In this document: in pieces, positions 17,937 through 26,671 of the stretch
How the letters are laid out: each line of letters begins with the position of its first letter
Position numbering within the stretch: the stretch's first letter is position 1
Assembly: GCF_947496075.1 (NCBI RefSeq)
Contig: NZ_CANMBJ010000004.1
Coordinates: forward strand, 186,001 to 250,000
Reading direction: 5' to 3'
Length of the DNA stretch: 64,000 nucleotides
Source: an uncultured Tateyamaria sp.
GTDB taxonomy: Bacteria; Pseudomonadota; Alphaproteobacteria; Rhodobacterales; Rhodobacteraceae
The notes under the pieces: generated by a model
Database searches by the model: none
Seen by the model: only the letters and a program-made list of their open reading frames with translations
What the model was told of the DNA's origin: nothing
Translations under genes and position numbers: made by a program

Positions 17937-18800
17937 TCAAACGGCGGCCTTGCGGCTTTCGTCCAGATAGATCTCGCGCAGGCGCGGCGCGACCCGTCCG
18001 GGCACACCCTCCCCCAAGGTGACGCCGTCGATCTCGACCACCGGCATTACGAAGGTCGAGGCAGATGTGATAAAGGCCTCGTCCGCTTCCCGTGCCTCTT
18101 CGATGGTGAAGTTGCGCTCTTCGACCTCCATCTGTGCCTCAGCCGCAAAACGCAACACGGCCGCACGGGTGATCCCGTGCAAGATGTCATTCGACTTGGC
18201 GCGGGTGATGATCTTGTTGCCCTTCACGATGTAGGCGTTGTTCGATGTGCCCTCGGTCACGAAGCCATCCTGGATCATCCAGGCATCGTCGGCCCCCGCC
18301 TTCTTGGCCATCATCTTGCCCATGGACGGATAGAGCAGCTGCACCGTCTTGATGTCGCGGCGTCCCCAACGAATGTCATCAATGCTGATGACCTTCATCC
18401 CCTTCTTGGCCGCCGGGTTGTCCGCCAGACCGGGCTTGTTCTGGGTGAACAGCACGATTGTCGGTTCGGTCGTTTCCGGATCGGGAAATACGAAATCACG
18501 ATCGTCCGGCGCACCACGGGTGATTTGAAGATAGACCATGCCTTCTTCGATCCCATTCTCGCGGACCAGTTCGCGATGGACCTCAAGCAAATCCTCCTTG
18601 GAGATGGGCGACAGCATGTCCAGTTCATCCAACGACCGCTGCAAGCGTACGGCGTGACCATCGAAGTCGATCAGCTTGCCATCCAGTACGCTGGTCACTT
18701 CATAGACCCCGTCAGCCATCAGAAAACCACGGTCAAAGATCGACACCTTCGCTTCCGTTTCGGGCAAGTATTCTCCGTTCACGTACACGGTTCTGGTCAT
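17937..18800 (-). CDS. dat: D-amino-acid transaminase (class IV aminotransferase)
   Basis: 287 aa. Begins MTRTVYVNGEYLPETEAKVS with FDRGFLMADGVYEVTSV, and contains WGRRDIKTVQLLYPSMGKMM, in which the Lys (about 144) is the pyridoxal-phosphate Schiff-base residue; the class IV signature EGTSNNAYIVKGNKIIT and SASTFVMPVVEIDG follow. Fits D-alanine/D-glutamate transaminase rather than branched-chain IlvE. It is the last gene of a same-strand group dgcN-dgcA-exonuclease-dat, which places it in D-amino-acid metabolism. Start at 18800; the 52 upstream codons are spurious. Confidence 0.88.
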   Translation of the reverse strand: MTRTVYVNGEYLPETEAKVSIFDRGFLMADGVYEVTSVLDGKLIDFDGHAVRLQRSLDELDMLSPISKEDLLEVHRELVRENGIEEGMVYLQITRGAPDDRDFVFPDPETTEPTIVLFTQNKPGLADNPAAKKGMKVISIDDIRWGRRDIKTVQLLYPSMGKMMAKKAGADDAWMIQDGFVTEGTSNNAYIVKGNKIITRAKSNDILHGITRAAVLRFAAEAQMEVEERNFTIEEAREADEAFITSASTFVMPVVEIDGVTLGEGVPGRVAPRLREIYLDESRKAAV

Positions 18801-18843
18801 GGCAGGGTTCCTTCTGGCAGGGCGCATTGGCGCTGGCGTTACG

Positions 18844-19479
18844 TCAGGTGTCACTTCGGTGCAATGGGGCGGACAGCCGCATTGGGTCAAGCTGATCAGT
18901 CTGCATGAGGTGGCGTAGCACTTCGGCGACCATGCGTGCGTCGCCCAGCGCATCATGCTCGCGCGCGTCTGGCAGGCTCAGGCCGAAATGCTCAAGCATC
19001 GTGTTGCTGCGCAATCCGTGGATCACGTCCAACGGTACACCCGCCTCAAGGAACAGCTCGGGTGCGTTCCCGAAACGATCTGCCGGGATAGGCGGCACAA
19101 TACCAGCCACGTAGCAGCTGATGGCGACCATGTTGAATTCGTCCTTGCCCCAGGCCCACATCCGATCATCGCCCGCAAACCGGCTGAACTGGTCCAGAGC
19201 ATTGGCGAGCGTTACACCCTCTCGCGCCAACCGATCATCGGTCACACCCGTCAACCTGGCATTCAACGGATCAAGGGTCAGTGGCGCACCCGAGCGGTCT
19301 GTTGGTAGGATGAGCACCTCGAAACGCTCAAGATCCTTGTAGGGTGCTGCCAGGGACATGCGGACGGCACCAATCTGGAAGACAACGGGGTCAGGGTCGT
19401 TGGGACCACACCAAAACCGTTGGGGCGCGCCCGGCGCTGTCGCGAATTCACAATCGTAGATGATCGCGGTCCGGCTCAT
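18844..19479 (-). CDS. DEDDh-type 3'-5' exonuclease (DnaQ-like)
   Basis: 211 aa. Exo I motif IIYDCEFATAPG (Asp and Glu), Exo II region MWAWGKDEFNMVA, and Exo III motif REHDALGDARMVAEVL with the His-x4-Asp of DEDDh enzymes. Degrades nucleic acid from 3' ends with two metal ions. It is a short standalone exonuclease rather than a polymerase subunit; the substrate is unknown. Start at 19479 in an ATGA overlap with dgcA, so it is translationally coupled to a D-glutamate gene, an unexpected pairing. The alternative start two codons upstream is less likely. Confidence 0.88.
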   Translation of the reverse strand: MSRTAIIYDCEFATAPGAPQRFWCGPNDPDPVVFQIGAVRMSLAAPYKDLERFEVLILPTDRSGAPLTLDPLNARLTGVTDDRLAREGVTLANALDQFSRFAGDDRMWAWGKDEFNMVAISCYVAGIVPPIPADRFGNAPELFLEAGVPLDVIHGLRSNTMLEHFGLSLPDAREHDALGDARMVAEVLRHLMQTDQLDPMRLSAPLHRSDT

Positions 19480-20441
19480 CCCCAAAGCTCTGCTGTTGGT
19501 GGATGAACCCCCGCATCATCAAAAACCAAAGGTGCATTGCGATCTTCGGCCAGCAAGAGTGGCCCATCCAAGTCAGTCACTGCTGCACCTTGGGCCACCA
19601 GCGTCGCAGGCGCCATGGCCAGGGATGACCCCACCATGCAGCCCACCATGATCCCATAGCCTTCGGCGCGCGCCGCATCGCGCAGGGCAAGCGCCTCGGT
19701 CAGTCCACCGGTTTTATCGATCTTGATGTTGATCAGGTCATACTTGCCTTTCAGCGCGGGCAGGCTGGCCCTGTCATGGCAGCTTTCGTCAGCGCAGACC
19801 GGCACTGGCCGTTCCATTCCGATCAGGGCGTCATCCTCGCCCGCCGGCAAGGGCTGTTCGACCAACTGGACGCCGAGACGCAAAAGATGCGGAGCAAGGT
19901 CGGCATACACCGCCGCTGACCAACCTTCATTCGCATCCACGATGATCTGGGCATTGGGTGCGCCCGCTCTGACGGCCTCCAGCCGCGGCATGTCATCAGG
20001 TGTGCCCAGTTTGATCTTGAGAAGCGGGCGATGTGCGTTCTGCGCCGCTTGCGCTTGCATCGCCTCGGGCGTGTCAAGCGACAGAGTGTAAGCGGTGATC
20101 TCGGGGCCCGGTGTCTGAAGGCCCGCAAGCTCCCAAGCACGCTTTCCGGCACGTTTGCATTCAAGATCCCAAAGCGCGCAATCCACGGCGTTGCGCGCAG
20201 CTCCTGCTGGCAAGAGATCACATAGTGCCGCCCGACTGAGCGCCGTTGGCAAAGCCTCAATCTCTGCTGTCACGCTGTCCAGCGTTTCGTCATACCGCGC
20301 ATAGGGCACGCATTCTCCCCATCCGGTATGCGTGCCATCACTGATCTGGACGGTTAGCACATGCGCCTCGGTCCGCGACCCGCGCGAAATGGTGAACGCT
20401 TGCGCCAATCGAAAGACATCACGGGTTATATCAATGCGCAT
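19476..20441 (-). CDS. dgcA: N-acetyl-D-glutamate racemase (enolase superfamily)
   Basis: 321 aa. N-terminal capping domain (FRLAQAFTISRGSRTEAHVL), then the TIM barrel with LLKIKLGTP, the metal ligands in QIIVDANEGW, QLVEQPLP and CADESCHD, and INIKIDKTGGLTEA with the second catalytic Lys. This belongs to the L-Ala-D/L-Glu epimerase group; paired with the DUF1611 gene dgcN it matches the DgcN-DgcA route described in marine bacteria, in which N-acetyl-D-glutamate is racemised to N-acetyl-L-glutamate. dgcN lies 66 bp upstream, and the exonuclease follows by ATGA overlap. Confidence 0.9.
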   Translation of the reverse strand: MRIDITRDVFRLAQAFTISRGSRTEAHVLTVQISDGTHTGWGECVPYARYDETLDSVTAEIEALPTALSRAALCDLLPAGAARNAVDCALWDLECKRAGKRAWELAGLQTPGPEITAYTLSLDTPEAMQAQAAQNAHRPLLKIKLGTPDDMPRLEAVRAGAPNAQIIVDANEGWSAAVYADLAPHLLRLGVQLVEQPLPAGEDDALIGMERPVPVCADESCHDRASLPALKGKYDLINIKIDKTGGLTEALALRDAARAEGYGIMVGCMVGSSLAMAPATLVAQGAAVTDLDGPLLLAEDRNAPLVFDDAGVHPPTAELWG

Positions 20442-20507
20442 GAGCCCACCATTCTCTGTCTACACGTCCCCTTCTCCGAGGAACTAACCGGAGACAACGC
20501 CGTTGCC

Positions 20508-21506
20508 TCAGGATGCCAGTGCGTCAACCAGCTTGCCAGCCCCAAAGCGGAACGGATCGGCAGCAGGCAGGCCCATACGGTCTTCGATCTCTGCCAGACA
20601 TGCGCGTGCCGCGTTGTCGTCGAGTGCCTTTGTGTTCACCGACACACCAGCGACAAAGCAATCCCGGTTTGCAACACGGGCAATCGGCAGCGCGGTATCG
20701 CGCAATTGTTCCAGCGAAGGCAGCCCGTAGTGGGGCAGTCCGCGCATGTGGGTGCGGGTTGGTTCATGGCACAGGATCAATGCGTCTGGCTGACCGCCAT
20801 GGATCAAGGCCATTGTCACACCGGAATACGAGACGTGGAACAGGCTGCCCTGCCCTTCGATGTGATCCCAGTGGTCATCATCATTGTCAGGTGTCAGATA
20901 CTCGACCGCACCCGCCATGAAATCCGCAATCACGGCATCCAGTGGCACACCTTTGCCCGTGACCAGAATACCCGTCTGACCGGTTGCCCGGAAATCCGAA
21001 TTCATGCCGCGCTTGCGCATTTCTGCATCCATCGACATGGCGGTGTACATCTTGCCACAGGAGCAATCCGTGCCGATGGCCAATACGCGCTTGCCGCTGC
21101 GCTTTTTCCCGTTGGCAATGGGGTAGGCAATCGTGGGAATGCGCACATCGTGCAGCGTGCAGCCATTGACCCGTGCGGCCGCTTGCAATTCATCCTCGTC
21201 CCGCAACAGGTTATGCAGGCCAGCGGCCAGATCATACCCCATCTGCAACGCCTTCACGAGCACGACCTTCCAGGCATCAGAGATCACACCGCCGCGATTT
21301 GCGACGCCAATCACGAGGGTCTTGGCACCTGCGGCCAGACCTTCCTCGAGGGTCATGTCTGTCAGCCCCATATCGGCGCCGCAGCCCTCCAGCCGGATCT
21401 GACCCACGGCATTCTCGGGACGCCAGTCCTTGATCCCTTGCGCCACTTTGGCGGCCAACTGATCCGGCGCATCGCCGAGGAACAATAGATATGGTGTTTG
21501 AATCAT
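20508..21506 (-). CDS. dgcN: D-glutamate N-acetyltransferase (DUF1611 family)
   Basis: 332 aa. DUF1611 features: IGVANRGGVISDAWK, IGTDCSCGKMYTAMSMDAEM with a P-loop-like Cys/Gly turn, FRATGQTGILVTGKGVPLDA and ILCHEPTRTHMRGLPHYGLP. In marine bacteria DUF1611 protein DgcN acetylates D-glutamate with acetyl-CoA before DgcA racemises it; gene order here agrees. First gene of the group; 256 bp lie upstream before the divergent mcl1. Cytoplasmic. Confidence 0.88.
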   Translation of the reverse strand: MIQTPYLLFLGDAPDQLAAKVAQGIKDWRPENAVGQIRLEGCGADMGLTDMTLEEGLAAGAKTLVIGVANRGGVISDAWKVVLVKALQMGYDLAAGLHNLLRDEDELQAAARVNGCTLHDVRIPTIAYPIANGKKRSGKRVLAIGTDCSCGKMYTAMSMDAEMRKRGMNSDFRATGQTGILVTGKGVPLDAVIADFMAGAVEYLTPDNDDDHWDHIEGQGSLFHVSYSGVTMALIHGGQPDALILCHEPTRTHMRGLPHYGLPSLEQLRDTALPIARVANRDCFVAGVSVNTKALDDNAARACLAEIEDRMGLPAADPFRFGAGKLVDALAS

Positions 21507-21762
21507 CTGACATCCCCTTCGTCGTTACGCGGCATTCTATCGATGCCGCGCGCAATCACATCGTGAAACTCTCTCATATCTCGCTATATGTCGAATAATC
21601 TTGCGTGATTCAGGCATAGAGAAGTGTTTCTTTCGAATTCGCCCATGAACTCAGCAGAATCGCCGCGTCATGCTGCACCTGCAAAATGCGCCTTGCGAAC
21701 CGGTGCGCAATTTAATACCAGCCAAGTAGCCTCATACGAAATTATCTTACCAAAGGTGCGCC
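21507..21762. promoter_or_regulatory. Divergent dgcN-mcl1 control region
   Basis: 256-bp AT-richer spacer between the divergent starts of dgcN and mcl1. It must hold both promoters. No clear operator could be read; AAAGGTG sits 4 bp before the mcl1 ATG. Confidence 0.4.
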
Positions 21763-22722
21763 ATGTCTTTTCGCCTTCAACCCACGCCTCCGGCCCGTCC
21801 AAACCGTTGCCAACTCTTTGGCCCAGGATCGCGCCCCGCAATCTTTGTAAAAATGGCAGCGTCGGCGGCGGACGTTATCAACCTTGACCTCGAAGACAGC
21901 GTCGCGCCGAGCGACAAGGACAGTGCCCGCGAGAACGTCATAAAAGCCATCAGTGATATCGACTGGGGCACCAAGACCCTGTCGGTGCGCATCAACGGCC
22001 TTGATACCCCTTACTGGTATCGCGATGTGGTGGATCTGATGGAACAGGCGGGTAACCGGCTGGACCAGATCATGATACCCAAGGTGGGCAATGCCGCCGA
22101 CATCTATGCCGTCGATGCGCTCGTGACATCCATCGAGGCCGCCAAGGGACGCAGCAAACCAATCACGTTCGAGGTTATCATCGAATCCGCAGCCGGCATC
22201 GCCCATGTCGAGGACATCGCCGCCGCCTCGCCAAGGCTTGCCGCCATGTCATTGGGCGCGGCCGATTTCGCGGCATCGATGGGCATGGCCACGACCGGGA
22301 TCGGTGGGACGCAAGCCAACTACTACATGATGCATGAAGGACAGAAACACTGGTCAGACCCATGGCATTGGGCACAGGCCGCCATTGTCGCCGCCTGCCG
22401 CACCCACGGCGTGCTGCCAGTGGACGGACCCTTCGGCGACTTTTCGGACGACGAAGGCTTCCGGGCACAGGCCCTGCGGTCTGCAACGCTTGGCATGGTT
22501 GGCAAATGGGCGATCCACCCCAAACAAGTGACGTTGGCCAATGAAGTGTTCACACCGTCCGAGGAGGCCGTGGCCGAAGCCCGTGAGATCCTCGCCGCCA
22601 TGGAAGAGGCCAAGGCCAAAGGAGAAGGCGCAACCGTCTACAAGGGCCGTCTTGTCGACATCGCCTCGATCAAACAGGCGGAAGTCATCGTGCGGCAATC
22701 AGAGATGATCGCTGGCAGCTAG
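21763..22722 (+). CDS. mcl1: L-malyl-CoA/beta-methylmalyl-CoA lyase
   Basis: 319 aa. Near-identical in pattern to the Rhodobacter Mcl1: MSFRLQPTPPARPNRCQLFG, VINLDLEDSVAP with metal-binding Glu/Asp, FEVIIESAAGIAHVEDIA, MSLGAADFAASMGM and GKWAIHPKQVTLANEVF. Cleaves beta-methylmalyl-CoA to glyoxylate and propionyl-CoA and makes or cleaves L-malyl-CoA. It is a key enzyme of the ethylmalonyl-CoA pathway for growth on C2 compounds. Divergent from dgcN; a strong hairpin lies after it. No other pathway genes are adjacent. Confidence 0.97.
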   Translation: MSFRLQPTPPARPNRCQLFGPGSRPAIFVKMAASAADVINLDLEDSVAPSDKDSARENVIKAISDIDWGTKTLSVRINGLDTPYWYRDVVDLMEQAGNRLDQIMIPKVGNAADIYAVDALVTSIEAAKGRSKPITFEVIIESAAGIAHVEDIAAASPRLAAMSLGAADFAASMGMATTGIGGTQANYYMMHEGQKHWSDPWHWAQAAIVAACRTHGVLPVDGPFGDFSDDEGFRAQALRSATLGMVGKWAIHPKQVTLANEVFTPSEEAVAEAREILAAMEEAKAKGEGATVYKGRLVDIASIKQAEVIVRQSEMIAGS

Positions 22723-22732
22723 ACACCAAACG

Positions 22733-22785
22733 GGACGGCGGGTGGGGCGCCTTTGCCAACGGCAAACAGCGTCCACCCGGCGTCC
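22733..22785. terminator. Nested hairpin terminator between mcl1 and the transglycosylase
   Basis: Outer stem GGACGGCGGGTGG (22733-22745) with CCACCCGGCGTCC (22773-22785), one mismatch; inner stem TTTGCC-AAC-GGCAAA (22752-22766). Sits between convergent genes, touching the stop of the second. No U-run, so efficiency is uncertain. Confidence 0.5.
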
Positions 22786-23262
22786 TCAATCCGGCCAGAC
22801 CTTGCGACCATCAACGCCTGTCTCTTCGATCAGACCCAACCGCTTGGCCTCAAAGTAGTATCCACGCGCGTACCACATCACCGCGGCATCCATGTCCTGA
22901 CCCGACACCAGCCACGCCCCACGCAGGTAGCGTGTCGCGTATTTCAGGTTCGTTTCCGCGTCGAGCAGGTCGTTCGGTTGCCCCCGAAATCCCATACTGC
23001 GCGCCGTGGCGGGCAGGATTTGCATCAAGCCGTAGTAAGGCCCGTTCCGTGCCCCCGGCCTGTGTGTGCTTTCACGAATGACGACGCGCTGCACCAAGGC
23101 GACGGGCACGTCATTTGCCGCTGCAGCAGCCTCGATCTGTTGTCGCAGTTCGGGCGTTTCATTTGGATAGAGCGGAACCGCAGATACCGGCGGCGCTTCT
23201 GGTTCGGGGCTCGAGCAAGCGGCGACCAAGGCCACAATGCACATCAGGATAAATCGTGTCAT
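22786..23262 (-). CDS. Lytic transglycosylase lipoprotein (SLT domain)
   Basis: 158 aa. Signal with lipobox: MTRFILMCIVALVAACSS, lipidated Cys at residue 16. The SLT domain follows with the catalytic Glu in VVIRESTHRPGARNG, then YYGLMQILPATARSMGF and LDAETNLKYATRYL. Cleaves peptidoglycan glycan strands, giving 1,6-anhydromuropeptides, from the inner face of the outer membrane. Small for the family, with no extra domains. Standalone. Confidence 0.92.
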   Translation of the reverse strand: MTRFILMCIVALVAACSSPEPEAPPVSAVPLYPNETPELRQQIEAAAAANDVPVALVQRVVIRESTHRPGARNGPYYGLMQILPATARSMGFRGQPNDLLDAETNLKYATRYLRGAWLVSGQDMDAAVMWYARGYYFEAKRLGLIEETGVDGRKVWPD

Positions 23263-23372
23263 GAGAGATGACTAATAGCAGTCGGGCTTATGCACCACGC
23301 ACACAGACGTGATTGGGCAAGTCCTCGCTCACATGCTTCCCTGCTTGGATCATTGTACCATCGGAGACGTCC

Positions 23373-23840
23373 ATGCGCCTGACACTCGCCATCCTCGCAC
23401 TGATCGTGCCACCACTCGCCGCTCAAGCCGAGATGGCACCGCGCGAAGGTTGGTCCGTCACGCCAACAACCAAGAGCTACGATCAGTTGATCGCGGATGT
23501 CAAAACGGCGGCCAAAGCGAATAAAATGGGTGTCGTTACCCAAGCTGGCCCTACCGGAGCTGCAAAGTCCCGGGGGATTACCATTCCAGGCAACCGTGTG
23601 ATCGGGCTGTTCAACAACGTTTATGCGGTCAACATCCTGAACCTGTCGACAGCCGCGATGATCGAAGCGCCCGTGCGCGTCTACGTGACCGAAAATGCGG
23701 ATGGGACAGCGACCCTCAGCTACAAGACGCCATCGAGCGTATTTGCGCCCTACACAGAGGAAGCTGGCCCGGAACTCGCAACTCTTGCGCAGGACCTGGA
23801 CGCGATCTTCGCAGCGATCTCGGACCAAGCCACACAGTAA
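23373..23840 (+). CDS. Secreted DUF302 family protein
   Basis: 155 aa with signal peptide MRLTLAILALIVPPLAAQAE. The rest is a DUF302 domain (SYDQLIADVKTAAKANKMGV, TIPGNRVIGLFNNVYAVNIL, APVRVYVTENADGTATLSYK, then FAPYTEEAGPELATLAQDLD). DUF302 proteins are periplasmic with no firmly known function. Start at 23373 gives a proper signal; the in-frame ATG 20 codons upstream does not. Divergent from the transglycosylase gene, convergent with an Lrp gene. Confidence 0.88.
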   Translation: MRLTLAILALIVPPLAAQAEMAPREGWSVTPTTKSYDQLIADVKTAAKANKMGVVTQAGPTGAAKSRGITIPGNRVIGLFNNVYAVNILNLSTAAMIEAPVRVYVTENADGTATLSYKTPSSVFAPYTEEAGPELATLAQDLDAIFAAISDQATQ

Positions 23841-23849
23841 GGCGTGATG

Positions 23850-24299
23850 CTAGGCGCGCTCATCCTTCGGTGACCCCATAACCACGTAAGACGTAATCGC
23901 ATTCACCTGCGGCAGTGCGCCCAGCATGTCGGTGTGAAATGTCTTGTAACTGGGCAGGTCGGCACATTCGACGCGCAGCAGGTATTCGATTGTGCCCGTG
24001 ATGTTATGGCATTCGAGCACCTCGGGCGCGCGAGAAATCGCACGTTCAAACGCTTCCTGACTGGCCTTTGAATGGTCGTTCAACCCAACAGCGATATAAG
24101 CGACAAATCCAATGCCCATCTTGGTTCTGTCCAGCACGGCACGGTACCCGGCAATGACCCCTGCCCGCTCCAACTCTTGCACACGCCGCAAGCAAGCGGA
24201 CGGCGACAGGCCCACGCGATCCGCCAATTCGATATTGCTGATCCGGCCATCACGGCTCAGCTCTTGCAATATCTGGTCATTTATTTGATCGATCTTCAT
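23850..24299 (-). CDS. Lrp/AsnC-family transcriptional regulator
   Basis: 149 aa full-length. MKIDQINDQILQELSRDGRI, then the HTH (ISNIELADRVGLSPSACLRR), a linker and the RAM effector domain (MGIGFVAYIAVGLNDHSKAS, ECHNITGTIEYLLRVECADL). The start is placed at 24299 (an ATG one codon upstream and another nine further up are in frame). Divergent from a LysE exporter 75 bp away, a standard layout for Lrp-controlled amino-acid export. Confidence 0.93.
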   Translation of the reverse strand: MKIDQINDQILQELSRDGRISNIELADRVGLSPSACLRRVQELERAGVIAGYRAVLDRTKMGIGFVAYIAVGLNDHSKASQEAFERAISRAPEVLECHNITGTIEYLLRVECADLPSYKTFHTDMLGALPQVNAITSYVVMGSPKDERA

Positions 24300-24374
24300 C
24301 ATTAGTTGCAAAGATAGGCTAGGGTTCATTCATTTCGCAATCTATCTCGCCTGATCTTACCGCATTTATTGTGC
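24300..24374. promoter_or_regulatory. Divergent lrp-lysE control region
   Basis: 75-bp AT-rich spacer between the Lrp gene and the LysE-type exporter. An Lrp operator is expected here; no perfect dyad was read. Confidence 0.35.
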
Positions 24375-24968
24375 ATGACGTATGATCTCCTCACTGCCTT
24401 GGCCACGTTTGCCTTTGTCAGCTCCATCACACCTGGACCCAACAACCTGATGCTTATGGCGTCCGGCGCAAATTTCGGCTTTCGCCGGACGATCCCACAT
24501 ATGCTGGGCGTTGGGTTGGGCTTTGTGTTCATGGTGCTTCTGGTCGGTGCCGGACTTGTTCAGGTGTTTGACGCATATCCCGCCAGCCACACAGTCCTGA
24601 AAGTGGCGTCGGTGACCTATCTTCTGTACCTCGCATGGAAGATTGCGACCGCAGCGCCCGTAAAAGATGGCGCTGAAAAGGGTACGCCCATGACGTTCCT
24701 CCAAGCGGCCGCCTTTCAATGGGTTAATCCAAAGGCATGGACGATGGCCCTGACAGCCGTGACCGTCTACACGCCCGACACAACCCTTTGGGCAATTGCC
24801 CTTGTGGCAATCGTCTTTGGTGCAATCAACTTTCCATCCGTCAGTTCGTGGACATTGCTGGGCCAACAGATGGCGCGGGTACTTACAAATCCGGCCCGGC
24901 TGACTGCATTCAACTGGACCATGGCTGCGCTTCTTGTCGCATCGCTGTACCCCGTGATCTTTCCCTAA
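24375..24968 (+). CDS. LysE/RhtB-family amino-acid exporter
   Basis: 197 aa inner-membrane protein with about six helices. N-terminal signature [20 protein letters not shown], followed by [20 protein letters not shown], then [20 protein letters not shown]. The family exports lysine, arginine, threonine or homoserine lactones; the substrate here is unknown. The divergent Lrp gene is the likely regulator and reports the exported amino acid. Start at 24375 (ATG) preferred to a TTG two codons upstream. Confidence 0.93.
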   Translation: MTYDLLTALATFAFVSSITPGPNNLMLMASGANFGFRRTIPHMLGVGLGFVFMVLLVGAGLVQVFDAYPASHTVLKVASVTYLLYLAWKIATAAPVKDGAEKGTPMTFLQAAAFQWVNPKAWTMALTAVTVYTPDTTLWAIALVAIVFGAINFPSVSSWTLLGQQMARVLTNPARLTAFNWTMAALLVASLYPVIFP

Positions 24969-25026
24969 CGTTGCAAATGCTGCATCCTGCCGCCATATAG
25001 CGAAAAATCGCATCGGGGACGCAGGC

Positions 25027-25989
25027 GTGACGCAGTATCTTGAATTCGAAAAACCCTTGGCTGAAATCGAAGGCAAGGCAGAAGAGTTGCGGGCCCTCGC
25101 ACGCCAGAACGAAGATATGGACGTCACCGACGAGGCCGCCGGGCTTGATGCCAAAGCGGTACAGATGCTTGAGGATCTGTATGGTGACCTGACGCCTTGG
25201 CGCAAATGCCAAGTGGCGCGTCACCCAGACCGCCCCCATTGCCGCGACTACATCGAAGCGCTGTTCACTGAATACACTCCGCTTGCGGGCGACCGGAACT
25301 TTGCAGACGATCACGCCGTTATGGGCGGGTTGGCCCGCCTGGACGATCGGCCTGTCGTCGTGATTGGACACGAAAAGGGCAATGACACCAAATCCCGCAT
25401 AGAACGCAATTTCGGCATGGCCCGTCCCGAAGGCTACCGCAAAGCGATCCGGTTGATGGACATGGCGGACCGTTTCAACATGCCAGTCATCACGCTTGTC
25501 GACACACCCGGCGCGTATCCGGGCAAAGGGGCGGAAGAACGCGGCCAGTCCGAGGCCATTGCGCGTTCAACCGAAAAGTGCCTGCAGATCGGTGTGCCGC
25601 TGGTGTCCGTGGTGATTGGTGAAGGTGGATCGGGCGGGGCCGTGGCCTTTGCCACCGCGAACCGGGTCGCGATGCTCGAACACTCGGTCTACTCGGTGAT
25701 CAGCCCCGAAGGGTGCGCCTCGATCCTTTGGAAAGATGCGGAAAAGATGCGTGAAGCGGCTGAAGCGTTGCGCCTGACAGCGCAGGATCTCAAGCAACTG
25801 GGCGTGACAGACCGCATCATCCCCGAAGCCGTGGGCGGCGCACATCGACACCGTGACGCAACCATTGCGTCTGTTGGCAACGCCCTGTCCGCGATGCTGG
25901 ATGAACTTGACGGCAAGGATCGCGCGACACTTGTCAGCGACCGCAGGCAAAAATTCCTGAGCCTTGGCAGCACCGGGCTTGCCGCCTGA
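25027..25989 (+). CDS. accA: Acetyl-CoA carboxylase carboxyltransferase subunit alpha
   Basis: 320 aa. Begins with GTG ([20 protein letters not shown]). The crotonase-like carboxyltransferase fold shows [60 protein letters not shown] and [16 protein letters not shown]. With AccB, AccC and AccD it makes malonyl-CoA for fatty-acid synthesis. accD is not adjacent. Length is normal. Confidence 0.98.
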   Translation: MTQYLEFEKPLAEIEGKAEELRALARQNEDMDVTDEAAGLDAKAVQMLEDLYGDLTPWRKCQVARHPDRPHCRDYIEALFTEYTPLAGDRNFADDHAVMGGLARLDDRPVVVIGHEKGNDTKSRIERNFGMARPEGYRKAIRLMDMADRFNMPVITLVDTPGAYPGKGAEERGQSEAIARSTEKCLQIGVPLVSVVIGEGGSGGAVAFATANRVAMLEHSVYSVISPEGCASILWKDAEKMREAAEALRLTAQDLKQLGVTDRIIPEAVGGAHRHRDATIASVGNALSAMLDELDGKDRATLVSDRRQKFLSLGSTGLAA

Positions 25990-26643
25990 TCAGCTGGCCA
26001 GCATCCGCAGCCCCTGCGTCACGTCAGACCGCACCGCAAGGCGGAGACTGGGTTCGTCACCCGCGCGCAAAGCTGCAATGATCAAGCGGTGGTATCGCGG
26101 CGGCTCGGTCCGTCGCAACCGACCGTAAAGCGCCCGCATGGTCGGGCCCATCTGCAACCACACCGTTTCCGCCATTGCCAGCATCGCAGGCGCTTGAGCC
26201 CGCAAATAGAGAGTGCGGTGAAATTCGAGGTTCGTACGGATGTAACTGACTGCGTCGCGGTGGGCGACAGCCTCTGCCACGGCGCCGTTGATGCTTTGCA
26301 ATCGTTCGATCAGGGCAAGGTGCGCGCGCGGCAAAGCCCGGGTCGCCAACTCCACCTCGATCAAAGCGCGCAGGGCAGCGAGCTCTTCGATCCGTTCATT
26401 GGACAGTTCTGGCGTCGACACGCGTCCGGACTGCGACAGGGTCAACGCGCCTTCGGCCACCAGACGGCGTACCGCTTCGCGGGCGGGGGTCATGGATACG
26501 TCATACTGCTTGCCGATCCCGCGCAAGGTCAAAGCCTGCCCGGGGGCGATATCACCATGCATGATGCGTGTCCGCAGACGACGATAAACGCGGTCATGGG
26601 CGGCGGACGCGGTGTCTCGGGTGCGTGGAACCTGCTGCATCAT
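25990..26643 (-). CDS. GntR-family transcriptional regulator (FCD domain)
   Basis: 217 aa. N-terminal winged helix (AAHDRVYRRLRTRIMHGDIA, LRGIGKQYDVSMTPAREAVR) and a C-terminal all-helical FCD domain (ELAALRALIEVELATRALPR, YIRTNLEFHRTLYLRAQAPA) with likely metal/acid-binding His. FadR-type members respond to small organic acids. Its stop touches the accA stop from the other side. The target is not clear from context. Confidence 0.9.
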   Translation of the reverse strand: MMQQVPRTRDTASAAHDRVYRRLRTRIMHGDIAPGQALTLRGIGKQYDVSMTPAREAVRRLVAEGALTLSQSGRVSTPELSNERIEELAALRALIEVELATRALPRAHLALIERLQSINGAVAEAVAHRDAVSYIRTNLEFHRTLYLRAQAPAMLAMAETVWLQMGPTMRALYGRLRRTEPPRYHRLIIAALRAGDEPSLRLAVRSDVTQGLRMLAS

Positions 26644-26671
26644 CTTTTGTGATCACACGACGTGACGCGGG

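Noticed and set aside
20361-21488. A 375-codon plus-strand open frame opposite dgcA/dgcN
   Set aside because: Shadow of two well-supported genes; low-complexity His/Arg/Gln-rich product.
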